A stretch of 64,000 bases of DNA, from positions 1 to 64,000 of the forward strand of contig JAGCZH010000001.1 of assembly GCA_017960475.1 (NCBI GenBank), read 5' to 3'. Below are positions 26,036-34,881 of this stretch, in pieces (position 1 is the stretch's first letter; each line of letters opens with the position of its first letter). The stretch comes from Bacteroidales bacterium. GTDB lineage: Bacteria > Bacteroidota > Bacteroidia > Bacteroidales > P3. The notes beneath the pieces were generated by a model. That model did not search any database. It worked only from the letters and a program-made list of their open reading frames with translations, and was not told the origin of the DNA. Made by a program: the position numbers and the translations under genes.

Positions 26036-26527
26036 ATGTCTACATTCTGGATAATTCTCGCCGTCATTATGATTCTTGTGGGCCTGTTAGGCTCTGTGGT
26101 GCCAGGCTTGGCCGGACCACCGTTTAGCTGGCTCGGAATACTCTTCATCCATCTCAGCGATGCCGCCGACTTCAGCCTTACCTTTCTGCTGATAACAGCT
26201 GCCATTGCCGCCATTATCACCATCATGGACTACGTAATACCTTCTATGAGCACCAAACACCACGGCGGAAGCAAAGCCGGCGTTTGGGGCTGTAACATAG
26301 GTCTTATAATATCGATAGTGGGACTCCCCTTTGGCCCTACAGGCTTGCTGGGAGTGGTTTTCTGGCCCTTTGTCGGCGCCTTTGTTGGAGAACTGATTAG
26401 CGGCAAACAGAAACGTGAGGCTTTACGTGCCGCATGGGGAGCTTTCTTGGGCTTCCTTGCAGGCACAGGGCTGAAACTTGCCTACGGCATAGTCGCCGCA
26501 GTCTTCGTCATCAAAGGCCTCTTCTGA
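26036..26527 (+). CDS. DUF456 family small membrane protein
   Basis: This 163-residue protein is almost entirely hydrophobic, with about four to five membrane helices. It matches DUF456: [20 protein letters not shown] at the start, [14 protein letters not shown], then the conserved [21 protein letters not shown] loop and [21 protein letters not shown]. The function is unknown. The last 17 bp overlap the convergent queF gene. Confidence 0.9.
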   Translation: MSTFWIILAVIMILVGLLGSVVPGLAGPPFSWLGILFIHLSDAADFSLTFLLITAAIAAIITIMDYVIPSMSTKHHGGSKAGVWGCNIGLIISIVGLPFGPTGLLGVVFWPFVGAFVGELISGKQKREALRAAWGAFLGFLAGTGLKLAYGIVAAVFVIKGLF

Positions 26528-26993
26528 AAAGACGCTCCTCGGCCATACGTTCGTATTTTGTACCTGGACGGCCATAGTTGGCATAGGGATGTATCGCTAT
26601 GCCCCCACGTGGTGTGAAAAGGCCAATGACCTCCAAATAACGTGGCTCCATAAGGCGCACAAGATCCTTCATAATAATATTGACACAATCCTCATGGAAG
26701 TCTCCATGGTTGCGAAACGAGAAAAGATATAGCTTCAAACTCTTGCTCTCAACCATGCGGCGGTCTGGAATGTATTGTATTCGTATCTCGGCGAAATCGG
26801 GCTGTCCTGTAATAGGACACAATGTGGTGAACTCAGGACATAAGAGCTCCACCCAATAGTCGTTTTCCTGATGAAGGTTCTCAAAAGTCTCCAGAACCTC
26901 AGGTGTATAGTCGGTCTTATATTCTGTTTTATGACCCAGGGCTTGCAAATCATCTTTTTCGCGATTCATATCTGTCGTTTTTTTTGTTTCCAA
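26511..26993 (-). CDS. queF: NADPH-dependent 7-cyano-7-deazaguanine reductase QueF
   Basis: This 160-residue protein is a short (unimodular) QueF, which reduces preQ0 to preQ1 in queuosine biosynthesis. Catalytic residues are visible: Cys59 in [13 protein letters not shown], which forms the thioimide with the nitrile, and Asp66 as general acid. The [21 protein letters not shown] stretch contains the substrate- and NADPH-binding Glu/Ser/His. The true start may be the second Met at 26969, which loses only eight residues. No other queuosine genes are next to it. Confidence 0.95.
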   Translation of the reverse strand: METKKTTDMNREKDDLQALGHKTEYKTDYTPEVLETFENLHQENDYWVELLCPEFTTLCPITGQPDFAEIRIQYIPDRRMVESKSLKLYLFSFRNHGDFHEDCVNIIMKDLVRLMEPRYLEVIGLFTPRGGIAIHPYANYGRPGTKYERMAEERLFRRGL

Positions 26994-27114
26994 TCATTGT
27001 GTTTCCAGGATATCTCCACAATTCCACAACACAAATATCAATCCTATTCCATTTCTATACAGCGAGTTATCAACACAATGCTATATCTTTAATACTCAAA
27101 CAAAAATACTAATA

Positions 27115-27640
27115 AAATTGAAAGTTGAAAATTGAAAATTTTCTTTCTAACCTTTCAAACCCTTATAACCTTTAAAACCATTTAGAAATAATAACGTAAA
27201 GTAATGGGAAGTAATAAAAGGAAGTTAATCTTCGATGGAAGTTAAAAAGGAAGTTATGCGCCGCGCGCAGGACAATACATGTTCTTTCGTCCACTTTTGC
27301 CGAAGGCTGCGTGGTATGCCTGCCGAGCTCGATGAGGCAACACCATAGAAATAAAAAAAATACAATGAGCAACTCCCATTTTAACTCCCTCTTTAACTTC
27401 CACTTTTACTTCAGAATCATTTACTTTTTTTCACCATCACAAACTCTTTAAACTTTTCAAACCCTTTTATCCTTTTCAACCCTTTTAACCTTTTATAACC
27501 TTTTAATCCTTCCCCGCACAAATCAGCTCTACGCGCTCCACTGGAGCTTGTACCCTTTTAAACCCTTAAAACCTAAAAATAATGACATGCGGAAATTCAA
27601 AATTCAAAATTCAGAATTCAAAATTCAAAATCCCCCTTAA
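27115..27640 (+). repeat. Composite intergenic repeat, most complete copy
   Basis: Most of the 743-bp divergent gap between queF and the C10 protease is repeat: AATTGAAAATTG (27115-27140), block B (27145-27180), block C (27188-27420) with the 70-bp insert also seen at 16300, block B (27440-27510), block D (27517-27552), block B, and finally AATTCAAAATTC units (27590-27630). Between 26994 and 27115 nothing is seen beyond the likely queF promoter area. Confidence 0.85.
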
Positions 27641-27662
27641 TCATAAAGTTCAATCTTATTTG

Positions 27663-27670
27663 TATATTTG
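27663..27670 (+). promoter_or_regulatory. Candidate -7 element of the C10 protease gene
   Basis: TATATTTG matches TAnnTTTG, predicting a leader of about 60 nt. A clear -33 TTTG is not present. It lies just after the end of the repeat element. Confidence 0.5.
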
Positions 27671-27736
27671 CATATAATAACAATCCTGTTAAATAGATAT
27701 TACAATCTGTATTTCAGTAAAATAAAATATCATCAT

Positions 27737-29872
27737 ATGAGAAAAACAATATTACTTCTTTGTTTGGCCACAGCATTATCATGCACATTGTCTCATGCCA
27801 ACCCCGTCGATCCCACAACAGCGCACAAGGCCGCAACGGCATTCATGAAAAAAGCCGGCATAGACGCCAAAGGCTGCAGTGTCATCGACATCACAAAAAA
27901 GACCGATTTCAACGACATATATGTTTTTTCCATCCTTAACGACAATGGCTTTATCATTGTCTCCGCCGACGACAACAGCTCCCCCATTCTCGCCTATAGC
28001 GACAGAAATCCTTTCATAACAACAGGAATGCCCGCCCATATTCACGCATGGATAGAGGGGTACGGCCGCATGGTGAGACACAACAGCGGCAGCTCTTATT
28101 ATAAAACCGCTAAAGAGGAATGGCATGAACTCCTCGACAACGATGGGAAAACATATTCCACTAAAGCCAACGTGCAACCTATGCTGAAGACTGAATGGGG
28201 CCAAAGTCCTTACTATAACGAGCTATGCCCCGACGACCCCTCCAACGGCGGTCGCGCTGTCAGCGGCTGCACGGCGACGGCAACGGCACAGATCATGAAA
28301 TATTTCGAGCACCCTACCACGGGCTATGGCTCTTGCACCTATGTCCATAACCGCCTCGGCGAACTCAGCGCCGACTATGGCAACACCACATATCTCTTCG
28401 ACAGCATGCCTGCAAGCATCGACGAGAACAGCACAGCTGTAGAAGTCAACGCCGTGGCGACGCTCATCTATCATGTCGGCGTAGCCGTGCACATGGACTA
28501 CAGCTACCTCGGCAGCGGCGGCAAGACCGCCAGCTATGGCTACGGCGGCGAAGCCTCATCGGAAAACGCATTGAAATACAACTTCAAATACAGCCCCTAT
28601 ATCTGGACAGCCTTCCGCGCCGACTACTCCATCGACGAATGGACAGAACTAATGAAAAACGAACTCTTCAACGGGCGTCCAATCCTTTATGCCGGCTACG
28701 ACTCCATTCAGTCGGGGCACGCTTTCGTCATCGACGGATGGCAGGGCAACGTGAAAAAATTCCATATCAACTGGGGCTGGAAAGGCGGCGCCGACGGATG
28801 GTATATGCTCTATGACCTCCACCCCAACGGCACAGCATACCATTTCGACGACTTCGCCACAGCGACGATAGGCATTGAGCCCTTCGAAGGTTTCAACCCC
28901 TCATCAACAACGACGGTGACAACATCGGCTGTAGACGCTGACGGCAACGCCACCACCCATGGTGTCGTCACCGGCGCCGGCACCTACAATTTCGGCGACA
29001 CAATGACTCTCACAGCCACAGCCACCGACGAGGCATACCGCTTTGTACGGTGGAGCGACGGATGCCGCTACAATCCCCGCAGCACCGTGGCAACAGGTGG
29101 AACCTTGGAACTGTCGGCGATATTCGCACCCTTGAAAGCTGACACCATCCGCTACTACACCTCCGGCAACGCCATGAACCGCGCCTCCAACGTCCCCAGC
29201 GGACTCGGCGAGGACTCAGTATGGGGCATAAGGATCCCCGCGGCGGCAATCACTGCCGGCAGCAGCCTCAAAGCCCTCCATATCATGGGGCGCAAAAGCG
29301 GCAACCACGACATCACAATACTCACTGGCGACGACAGCCCGTCAGCGACGGTATACTCATCATCTTTCCGTTCCAACATTAACTATCCTTACTGCTGGTA
29401 CACCTATACCCTCGACAACCCCGTGACTCTCGACGGCACACAATCACTGTGGATAGTGCTGAAATGCACCGATGTCGACACCCCCGGCGTTTTCTCCATC
29501 TATGGCGGCAACCCCAATAGCATGCTGAGCGGCGTAGAGCTCACCCCAATGTCCGACAGCTGGAAATTCAGCTGGATGATCGACGCCATCTTCGACGGCA
29601 ATGTCGGAATTAATGCTTGCGGAAACACCATCAATATGGAGCTGTTCCCCAACCCCACTTCCGGCATTGCGACAGTGGCTGTAAACGGCGCCATCGGATT
29701 GGTACAACTCGATGTCGTTGACATCAACGGTCGAAAAGTGCTTTCCGACAGCTTCATTTCCGACGTGAACATCAGAAAAGATCTCGACCTCTCCGCAATG
29801 AGCAAAGGAGTCTATTTCGTGCGCCTGTCATGTGGCGACAGCACAACAATAAAGAAAATAGTGATCAAATAA
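27737..29872 (+). CDS. Secreted C10 (streptopain-like) cysteine protease with T9SS type-A tail
   Basis: This 711-residue protein has a signal peptide (to about Ala21), an inhibitory Spi/C10 pro-domain (about 24-130, NGFIIVSADDNSSPILAYS) and a peptidase C10 domain. The catalytic pair is visible: Cys178 in AVSGCTATATAQIM and His328 in SGHAFVIDGW, followed by FHINWGWKGGADGWY. A linker with a repeat-like RFVRWSDGCRYNPR module and a beta-sandwich follow. The last 75 residues are a type-A T9SS sorting domain (ELFPNPTSG, then GVYFVRL and KKIVIK). Relatives include SpeB of streptococci and interpain/PrtT of Prevotella and Porphyromonas. It is likely secreted and processed. The ATG at 27737 gives the signal peptide; the TTG at 27668 sits in the promoter. 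Confidence 0.92.
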   Translation: MRKTILLLCLATALSCTLSHANPVDPTTAHKAATAFMKKAGIDAKGCSVIDITKKTDFNDIYVFSILNDNGFIIVSADDNSSPILAYSDRNPFITTGMPAHIHAWIEGYGRMVRHNSGSSYYKTAKEEWHELLDNDGKTYSTKANVQPMLKTEWGQSPYYNELCPDDPSNGGRAVSGCTATATAQIMKYFEHPTTGYGSCTYVHNRLGELSADYGNTTYLFDSMPASIDENSTAVEVNAVATLIYHVGVAVHMDYSYLGSGGKTASYGYGGEASSENALKYNFKYSPYIWTAFRADYSIDEWTELMKNELFNGRPILYAGYDSIQSGHAFVIDGWQGNVKKFHINWGWKGGADGWYMLYDLHPNGTAYHFDDFATATIGIEPFEGFNPSSTTTVTTSAVDADGNATTHGVVTGAGTYNFGDTMTLTATATDEAYRFVRWSDGCRYNPRSTVATGGTLELSAIFAPLKADTIRYYTSGNAMNRASNVPSGLGEDSVWGIRIPAAAITAGSSLKALHIMGRKSGNHDITILTGDDSPSATVYSSSFRSNINYPYCWYTYTLDNPVTLDGTQSLWIVLKCTDVDTPGVFSIYGGNPNSMLSGVELTPMSDSWKFSWMIDAIFDGNVGINACGNTINMELFPNPTSGIATVAVNGAIGLVQLDVVDINGRKVLSDSFISDVNIRKDLDLSAMSKGVYFVRLSCGDSTTIKKIVIK

Positions 29873-29914
29873 TGGGTGACGTTGCAAGCGTAGCGCCGCA
29901 AGAGAAAAAAATAC

Positions 29915-30745
29915 TTAATTACCAATAATTGTCACTGGCTGGTAGCGAACCACACGTTCGGCGGCGGGGATGGAATGCAGCCACTTCAGGAATTCCGAAT
30001 AGGTGCATGGCACATCGTAAGGCACCTTGTTTTTGAGTGCGACAACCCAAACGACACAGTTTTCAACGGCAGTGCCGCTTTCCTTGCGCATAGTCACACG
30101 CGTAGGACGTCCATTGCTATGCGTCTCTGGCAGTTTTGGGAATAGATACTCTTTACCTTCAACAAAAACGGCATCCTTATAGCGTCCGCCGGCATCGGGA
30201 TACATCAAAGCACCCTCCTGTTGCATGCCAGGAGTGCCGTCAAACCAAAAAATGCGGATATAGGAGTCGTTGCCATAGGGGGTGATGGTGAACTCCATAC
30301 GTTCACCGTCACGATAGACGCTGCGCATACCCTCAACCTTAAGGCCAAAGGCGGGATCGACGGTTTCATCCTCGACAAGGACTGCGGCATAAATCTTTGC
30401 AGTAACATGGAGAAGGTCACCGACGACCTCGGTCGTGTACTCAGGCTCACTTTTCATTGTCATGCGTCCGTCGAGTTCGATGATGGCGAGTTCGTTCTGC
30501 ACATGCTTCATGTCGGTGCCCTCGCCAGAGAATATTATCGATGCCATGGAGCTTATGGTTTCCTTGACACCTGCTTCAAGCAAAGCGTTCTGCTTGGCTT
30601 TCTGGAGGGCGTCGGCACGGGTCACGTCAACATCTTTGCCGTAAGCGTCACCCGTAGCGACGACAGTACGTGTTTGTTGCGCGCCGGCAGAAAACGCCAG
30701 CACGACAAAAAACGCAAGGAGTATGTGTTTGATTTGTTTCGGCAT
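29915..30745 (-). CDS. Exported DUF4384-like protein next to a caspase-fold gene
   Basis: This 276-residue protein has a signal peptide (MPKQIKHILLAFFVVLAFSAGA-Q). The first half (VVATGDAYGKDVDVTRADAL, KAKQNALLEAGVKETISS) resembles the LPP20/FlgT-like fold in which 'Ala-Leu-x-x-Ala' helices pack on a sheet. The second half (FTITPYGNDSYIRIFWFDG, GKEYLFPKLPET) resembles DUF4384, a domain often found with caspase-like proteins. The family call is tentative. It lies 62 bp downstream of the caspase-fold gene and is likely in the same transcript; a G9 tract lies in the gap. A longer frame starting inside the caspase gene (30868) is less likely, as it hides the signal peptide. Confidence 0.68.
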   Translation of the reverse strand: MPKQIKHILLAFFVVLAFSAGAQQTRTVVATGDAYGKDVDVTRADALQKAKQNALLEAGVKETISSMASIIFSGEGTDMKHVQNELAIIELDGRMTMKSEPEYTTEVVGDLLHVTAKIYAAVLVEDETVDPAFGLKVEGMRSVYRDGERMEFTITPYGNDSYIRIFWFDGTPGMQQEGALMYPDAGGRYKDAVFVEGKEYLFPKLPETHSNGRPTRVTMRKESGTAVENCVVWVVALKNKVPYDVPCTYSEFLKWLHSIPAAERVVRYQPVTIIGN

Positions 30746-30779
30746 GAGTTTATATTGTTTCACATATTCTGGGTTCCCA

Positions 30780-30788
30780 GGGGGGGGG
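30780..30788. repeat. G9 homopolymer between two operon genes
   Basis: Nine G residues (C9 on the coding strand) lie 35 bp before the start codon of the DUF4384-like gene. It is the longest G/C homopolymer noticed in the window. Confidence 0.7.
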
Positions 30789-30807
30789 CACACCCACATA
30801 ACAATGT

Positions 30808-32538
30808 TTATTTGCCTGTGACCTTCCATGTTTTCCAGTTGTCGCCGAGGGTGCGGGATGGAACACATGTCGGTGTCTGGGCTTTGGTATGCTTCATCTT
30901 CAGCTGCGAATAATCCTGGGTCGCAATGCGCACCTGGCCGAAAAGCTCACCCCATGTGATGTTGCCGCCGCTTTCCTGAAGCTTTTTCAACATCTGATAG
31001 GTGAAGACATTATGTGCACCTCCTGGCATAGCGTGTGCGCTCTGGCTGCCCGACGAGGCGGTAAGCAGCACGATGTTGCCGCTGAAACTGGTGGCGTCGA
31101 CATCGTCCTCGAGCATGGGCGCCGACGTGTTCTGCTGGGTATACACATGCTTTCCGCCACCCTCGTTGGTGCCGCCGTTGAAGCAAGCTTCGAGGCACAC
31201 CACCATCTGATTTGGTTTGGCGGCCTGCAGACGGCGCATAAGGTCGTTACGGCTTATGGCGTTGCGTTTCATATTGCTGCCCTGGGCAAGGTTGACGGGG
31301 ATAAGGTATGCGTCGGCCTCCTCACGGTCTGGCGACGGTGCGCCATGGCCATAATAGAAGAGGAGGAACTTGCCAGTCTCGCGGTGACGCTCCACAACGG
31401 AGACGAAGCTCTCTATACGGTCGCTCATGGTGATGTTGTCGGCGTCGGCGACGAAGATGACATGGTCTGCCATTGCACCAAGAGTTTTCACGCAGTATTC
31501 ACGCACGATCTCGCCATCGTGTATCGCCGTGGAGACCCCATCGCCATAGCGGTAGTTGCCGTTGGCGATGATGAGTACATAGAGGTCTTTGTCTTTCTGT
31601 TTCGCCACAGGTATGTCGGTGTCGACATCGGTGCCGAGATCCACGACAGCCACAGGTACCGTTGTGGGATCGATAACCGGATCTATTGTGTTGCCACCGC
31701 TGGCACTACCCTGGTTCACAGTCAGGTTGATGGTGCCGTTCTTGCTGAAACGTCTATATTTTTCACTGATATTGACAGCTATAGGCAGTTTCTCCGATGT
31801 ATAGGCCTGAGGCACTATAAAGGAATAGCGCACCGTGTGAGTCTCGCCGGCGTTAAGGCTGCCGTTCGTGAGGGCGTTCTCTTCGGCGGTCTGCAGCACG
31901 CCATCGGGCAGTTTTATGCTGACGTTGACACGTTCCGCCTTGCCCTGGCCTGTGTTCTGCACGGTGACATCCATATTATAGAGAAAGTTTTTCTGCAGAG
32001 TGTTGCCGCCGTTGCGCACCAGATGGCCACGGAATTCCACCATAGGTGACACGAAGGCACGTGTCGACACCGTTATGGGGACTTCTGGCAAGTTGAGGCC
32101 GTTAGGTTCGTCTATGCCGACCAGGAATTCCACCTTGCCGTCGACGGTGTTCATATCCGCTTTTATAGGGAATTCCACGGTATAGGTCTCGCCGACCTTT
32201 ATCACTGGCAGGCTGACGTTGTCGCTGAAGGAGATACCAGGAGTTTGTGTTTTGGTGCGTATGCGAGCGCGGAGGCCGAAGCCATCGCCTATGCCGTTGT
32301 TTTTCACTGTGAGTTTCAGCGTGCAGAGTTCGTTGGCGTCGATGGCGCGGTTGCCGCTAGGCTCCACGAAGGTTATTTGTCCCTGTTGCTGCAGTATTGG
32401 TGGCTTCACCTCTTTGACGATATTGAAACTCGACGCCGGTGTCACCGACTCATTCTGTGCCAGCGCCATAGTAGAGACCGCAAGGAACAACGGCAAGACC
32501 GAACAAAGCTTGAAAAAAACAGTTTTCATATATTTCAT
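30808..32538 (-). CDS. Exported caspase-family (C14) protein with CARDB-like domains
   Basis: This 576-residue protein has a signal peptide (ending MALA-Q), two Ig-like CARDB-type beta domains (about 50-280; LCTLKLTVKNNGIGDG, NMDVTVQNTGQG) and a C-terminal caspase-fold domain (about 315-560). The likely dyad is His398 in LLFYYGHGAP and Cys452 in VCLEACFNGG. The caspase strand VLIIANGNYRYGDGVSTAIHDGE is typical of bacterial C14 proteins. It is predicted to act outside the cytoplasm, unlike cytoplasmic defence caspases. Its downstream neighbour is DUF4384-like and upstream lie two SUMF1-domain genes on the same strand, so a functional cassette is likely. Start may be the ATG at 32538 or the next at 32529. 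Confidence 0.85.
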   Translation of the reverse strand: MKYMKTVFFKLCSVLPLFLAVSTMALAQNESVTPASSFNIVKEVKPPILQQQGQITFVEPSGNRAIDANELCTLKLTVKNNGIGDGFGLRARIRTKTQTPGISFSDNVSLPVIKVGETYTVEFPIKADMNTVDGKVEFLVGIDEPNGLNLPEVPITVSTRAFVSPMVEFRGHLVRNGGNTLQKNFLYNMDVTVQNTGQGKAERVNVSIKLPDGVLQTAEENALTNGSLNAGETHTVRYSFIVPQAYTSEKLPIAVNISEKYRRFSKNGTINLTVNQGSASGGNTIDPVIDPTTVPVAVVDLGTDVDTDIPVAKQKDKDLYVLIIANGNYRYGDGVSTAIHDGEIVREYCVKTLGAMADHVIFVADADNITMSDRIESFVSVVERHRETGKFLLFYYGHGAPSPDREEADAYLIPVNLAQGSNMKRNAISRNDLMRRLQAAKPNQMVVCLEACFNGGTNEGGGKHVYTQQNTSAPMLEDDVDATSFSGNIVLLTASSGSQSAHAMPGGAHNVFTYQMLKKLQESGGNITWGELFGQVRIATQDYSQLKMKHTKAQTPTCVPSRTLGDNWKTWKVTGK

Positions 32539-32628
32539 TTTTTATTTCAAATCAGCACTACGTATTGATAAAAAAATTACATTTTGACATAGAATCTATC
32601 AAAAACTTCAACATTTGCTGATGCTGAG

Positions 32629-33672
32629 CTACTGAGACATCACGAGGCGGAGACCGTAGTTGAAGTTGTGTTTAGTCGGGATTTCACAATCGCGATCAGA
32701 AACGCGGCAGCGAATGGGGATGATGATCCAGCCACCGCCACGGAGAATGCGGCTCGTACCAATGGGTGGTCCCTTAGGGTCTCTCTGCGACGATGAACTA
32801 TATTCACCCTTCCAATCGGAGCACCACTCCCACACATTGCCACTCATATCGTACAATCCAAGCTCGTTGGCACGCTTACCTTTGACCTCATGCGATTTTG
32901 AGTCGCTGTTGTCACGATACCATGCCACATCGCCAATAAAATTGCCACCACTGTACTTGTAACCTCTCGATTTCTTTCCGCCACGGGCGGCGTACTCCCA
33001 CTCAGCCTCTGTGGGCAGACGGAAAGTGCGTCCCGTCATGCTGTTAAGTTTGCGTATAAAGTCCTGGCAGTCGTCCCACGACACAGTCTCCACAGGCAAG
33101 TTATTACCCTTCCATTTACTGGGGTTACTGCCCATCACCGCATTCCACAACGCCTGCGTAACCTCAGTCTCGCCAATATAGTAATCGCTTAACGTGACAC
33201 TGTGTGCAGGTTTCTCAACATTAAAGCAGTTCCCATCCTGCTCCGCAGTGCAGCCCATGGTGAATGTGCCGCCCTCGACCTTAATCATTTTGAAGTTGAC
33301 ACCTCCCACTGTAATAGTGACAGCGTCAGTCGTAGCGACAATTTTTACAGCACCACCTGAAGCTACGACTTTAAAGCATATCCTATCGCCATTCAGACTT
33401 TCACGATCGGCAAGGACATCCCACACTGCACACTTGCCTTTGCCGGCTTTTACACTACCACCCACATCGCCGCTGACACGACCTATGGGGCGGTTCTCAT
33501 AGCTGCGGCCTCCATCGGTGGAGAGATAAATGCTGATTTCAGCATCCTCGGAGAGGTCGTAGTAAATCTTAACCATCTTGCCCTCCTGCACCGACCGTGA
33601 GTTTGTCACCGTCTGCGCCCCGGCGACAAACGCCGCCAAAACAAAAAGCAGAAAGAACAATTTGATTTTCAT
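32629..33672 (-). CDS. Exported SUMF1/FGE-fold protein (paralogue 1)
   Basis: This 347-residue protein has a signal peptide (ending FVAGA-Q), an N-terminal Ig-like domain of about 90 residues (KMVKIYYDLSEDAEISIYLS, with WDVLADRESLNGD) and a SUMF1/formylglycine-generating-enzyme-fold domain (about 125-345). The fold signatures are clear: GGTFTMGC, YYIGETEVTQALWNAVMG, FRLPTEAEWEYAARGG, GLYDMSGNVWEWCSDW and RGGGW. The two active-site cysteines of true formylglycine-generating enzymes are not evident, so a binding or other role is likelier. The tandem neighbour has the same architecture. Confidence 0.88.
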   Translation of the reverse strand: MKIKLFFLLFVLAAFVAGAQTVTNSRSVQEGKMVKIYYDLSEDAEISIYLSTDGGRSYENRPIGRVSGDVGGSVKAGKGKCAVWDVLADRESLNGDRICFKVVASGGAVKIVATTDAVTITVGGVNFKMIKVEGGTFTMGCTAEQDGNCFNVEKPAHSVTLSDYYIGETEVTQALWNAVMGSNPSKWKGNNLPVETVSWDDCQDFIRKLNSMTGRTFRLPTEAEWEYAARGGKKSRGYKYSGGNFIGDVAWYRDNSDSKSHEVKGKRANELGLYDMSGNVWEWCSDWKGEYSSSSQRDPKGPPIGTSRILRGGGWIIIPIRCRVSDRDCEIPTKHNFNYGLRLVMSQ

Positions 33673-33774
33673 AAATATTGTTTTAAGTTCAAAGTTTAAC
33701 GTGCAAAGATGTTTCTGAACTAGTATTCCAATATTAAATACTGATATCTTTTCTTTTTTACTTTACATAATGAA

Positions 33775-34821
33775 CTACTGAGACAACACGAGGCGGAGCC
33801 CACCGCCTCCTCTGAACCGGGTGCCACTTTCGCGATACGACACACGGCAATTCCTATCGCTGTAACTACAACCACCACCGCGGATAACGCGTTCCAAGCC
33901 AGTGGAAGGACCCTTGGGGTCTCTCTGCGACGATGAACTATAATCGCCATACCTATCGGAACACCACTCACTAACATTGCCGCTCATATCGTATAGACCA
34001 AGCTCATTGGAGCGCTTACCTTTGACCTCATGTTTCATTTTGTCGCTGTTGCCACCATACCATGCCACATCGCCAATATTGTCGCTACCACTGTACTTAT
34101 AGCTTTTCGATTTCTTTCCGCCACGGGCGGCGTACTCCCATTCCGCCTCAGTAGGCAGGCGGAAAATGCGTCCCGTCATGCTGTTAAGTATGCTTATAAA
34201 TTTCTCGCAGTCGTCAAACGACACCTTATCTACCGGCAGGTTGTCGCTTTCCCTGTTTCCGAGGCCGCTAGGACCTCTGCCCATCACCGCTTTCCATAAC
34301 GCCAGCGTAACCTCAGTTTCTCCGATATAATAGTCGCTTAATGTGACACTGTGTGCAGGCTTCTCATCGCTATAGCAGTCTTTGCCCTGCTTACCAGTGC
34401 AGCCCATAGTGAATGTGCCGCCCTCGACCTTAATCATTTTGAAGCTAACTCCACCAACCGTGATAGTAACACCACCACTCGAAGGAACAATTTTAACAGC
34501 ACTACCCGAAGCGACGACTTTAAAGCATATCTTGTCGCCCTTCAGACTCTCACGGTCGGCAAGGACATCCCAAACGGCACACTTACCTTTGCCTGCACGT
34601 ACATAGCCACCCACATCACCGCTAACATGGCCTATGGGATGGCTCTCATAGCTGAGGCCTCCATCGGTGGAGAGATATATGCTGATTTCAGCATCCTCGG
34701 AGAGGTCGTAGAAAATCTTAACCATCTTGCCCTCCTGCACCGACCGTGAGTTTGTCACAGTCTGCGCCCCGACGACAAAAGCAGCCAAAACAAAAAACAG
34801 GAAGAACAGTTTGGTTTTCAT
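33775..34821 (-). CDS. Exported SUMF1/FGE-fold protein (paralogue 2)
   Basis: This 348-residue protein is a close tandem paralogue of the previous gene, with the same signal peptide, N-terminal Ig-like domain and SUMF1 domain. The first 120 residues are nearly identical. The SUMF1 half differs more, mostly in loops around residues 180-200 and in the C-terminal RVSYRESGTRFRGGGGLRL. Such surface-loop variation with constant framework suggests divergent binding faces. No catalytic Cys pair is evident. It is the most upstream gene of the caspase-SUMF1 group, 60 bp from the transporter gene that precedes it. Confidence 0.88.
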   Translation of the reverse strand: MKTKLFFLFFVLAAFVVGAQTVTNSRSVQEGKMVKIFYDLSEDAEISIYLSTDGGLSYESHPIGHVSGDVGGYVRAGKGKCAVWDVLADRESLKGDKICFKVVASGSAVKIVPSSGGVTITVGGVSFKMIKVEGGTFTMGCTGKQGKDCYSDEKPAHSVTLSDYYIGETEVTLALWKAVMGRGPSGLGNRESDNLPVDKVSFDDCEKFISILNSMTGRIFRLPTEAEWEYAARGGKKSKSYKYSGSDNIGDVAWYGGNSDKMKHEVKGKRSNELGLYDMSGNVSEWCSDRYGDYSSSSQRDPKGPSTGLERVIRGGGCSYSDRNCRVSYRESGTRFRGGGGLRLVLSQ

Positions 34822-34881
34822 AGATATGTTTTTTCTCCTCAGGACAGTCTTACGAATCGAGAGGATCAGATATCCAAAATA

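Noticed and set aside
27115..27640. Short regular repeats that could suggest a CRISPR array
   Set aside because: AATTGAAAATTG and AACCTTTTAA units are 6-12 bp, lie back to back without unique 30-bp spacers, and no cas genes are present.
30889..32049. 386-codon open frame antisense to the caspase-fold gene
   Set aside because: It mirrors a well-supported gene with intact His/Cys motifs, has no promoter or family signature, and has composition typical of an antisense shadow.
32629..34821. SUMF1 proteins as sulfatase-activating formylglycine enzymes
   Set aside because: The active-site cysteine pair is not evident and no sulfatase of the Cys-type is nearby; the LtaS-like protein does not need formylglycine.
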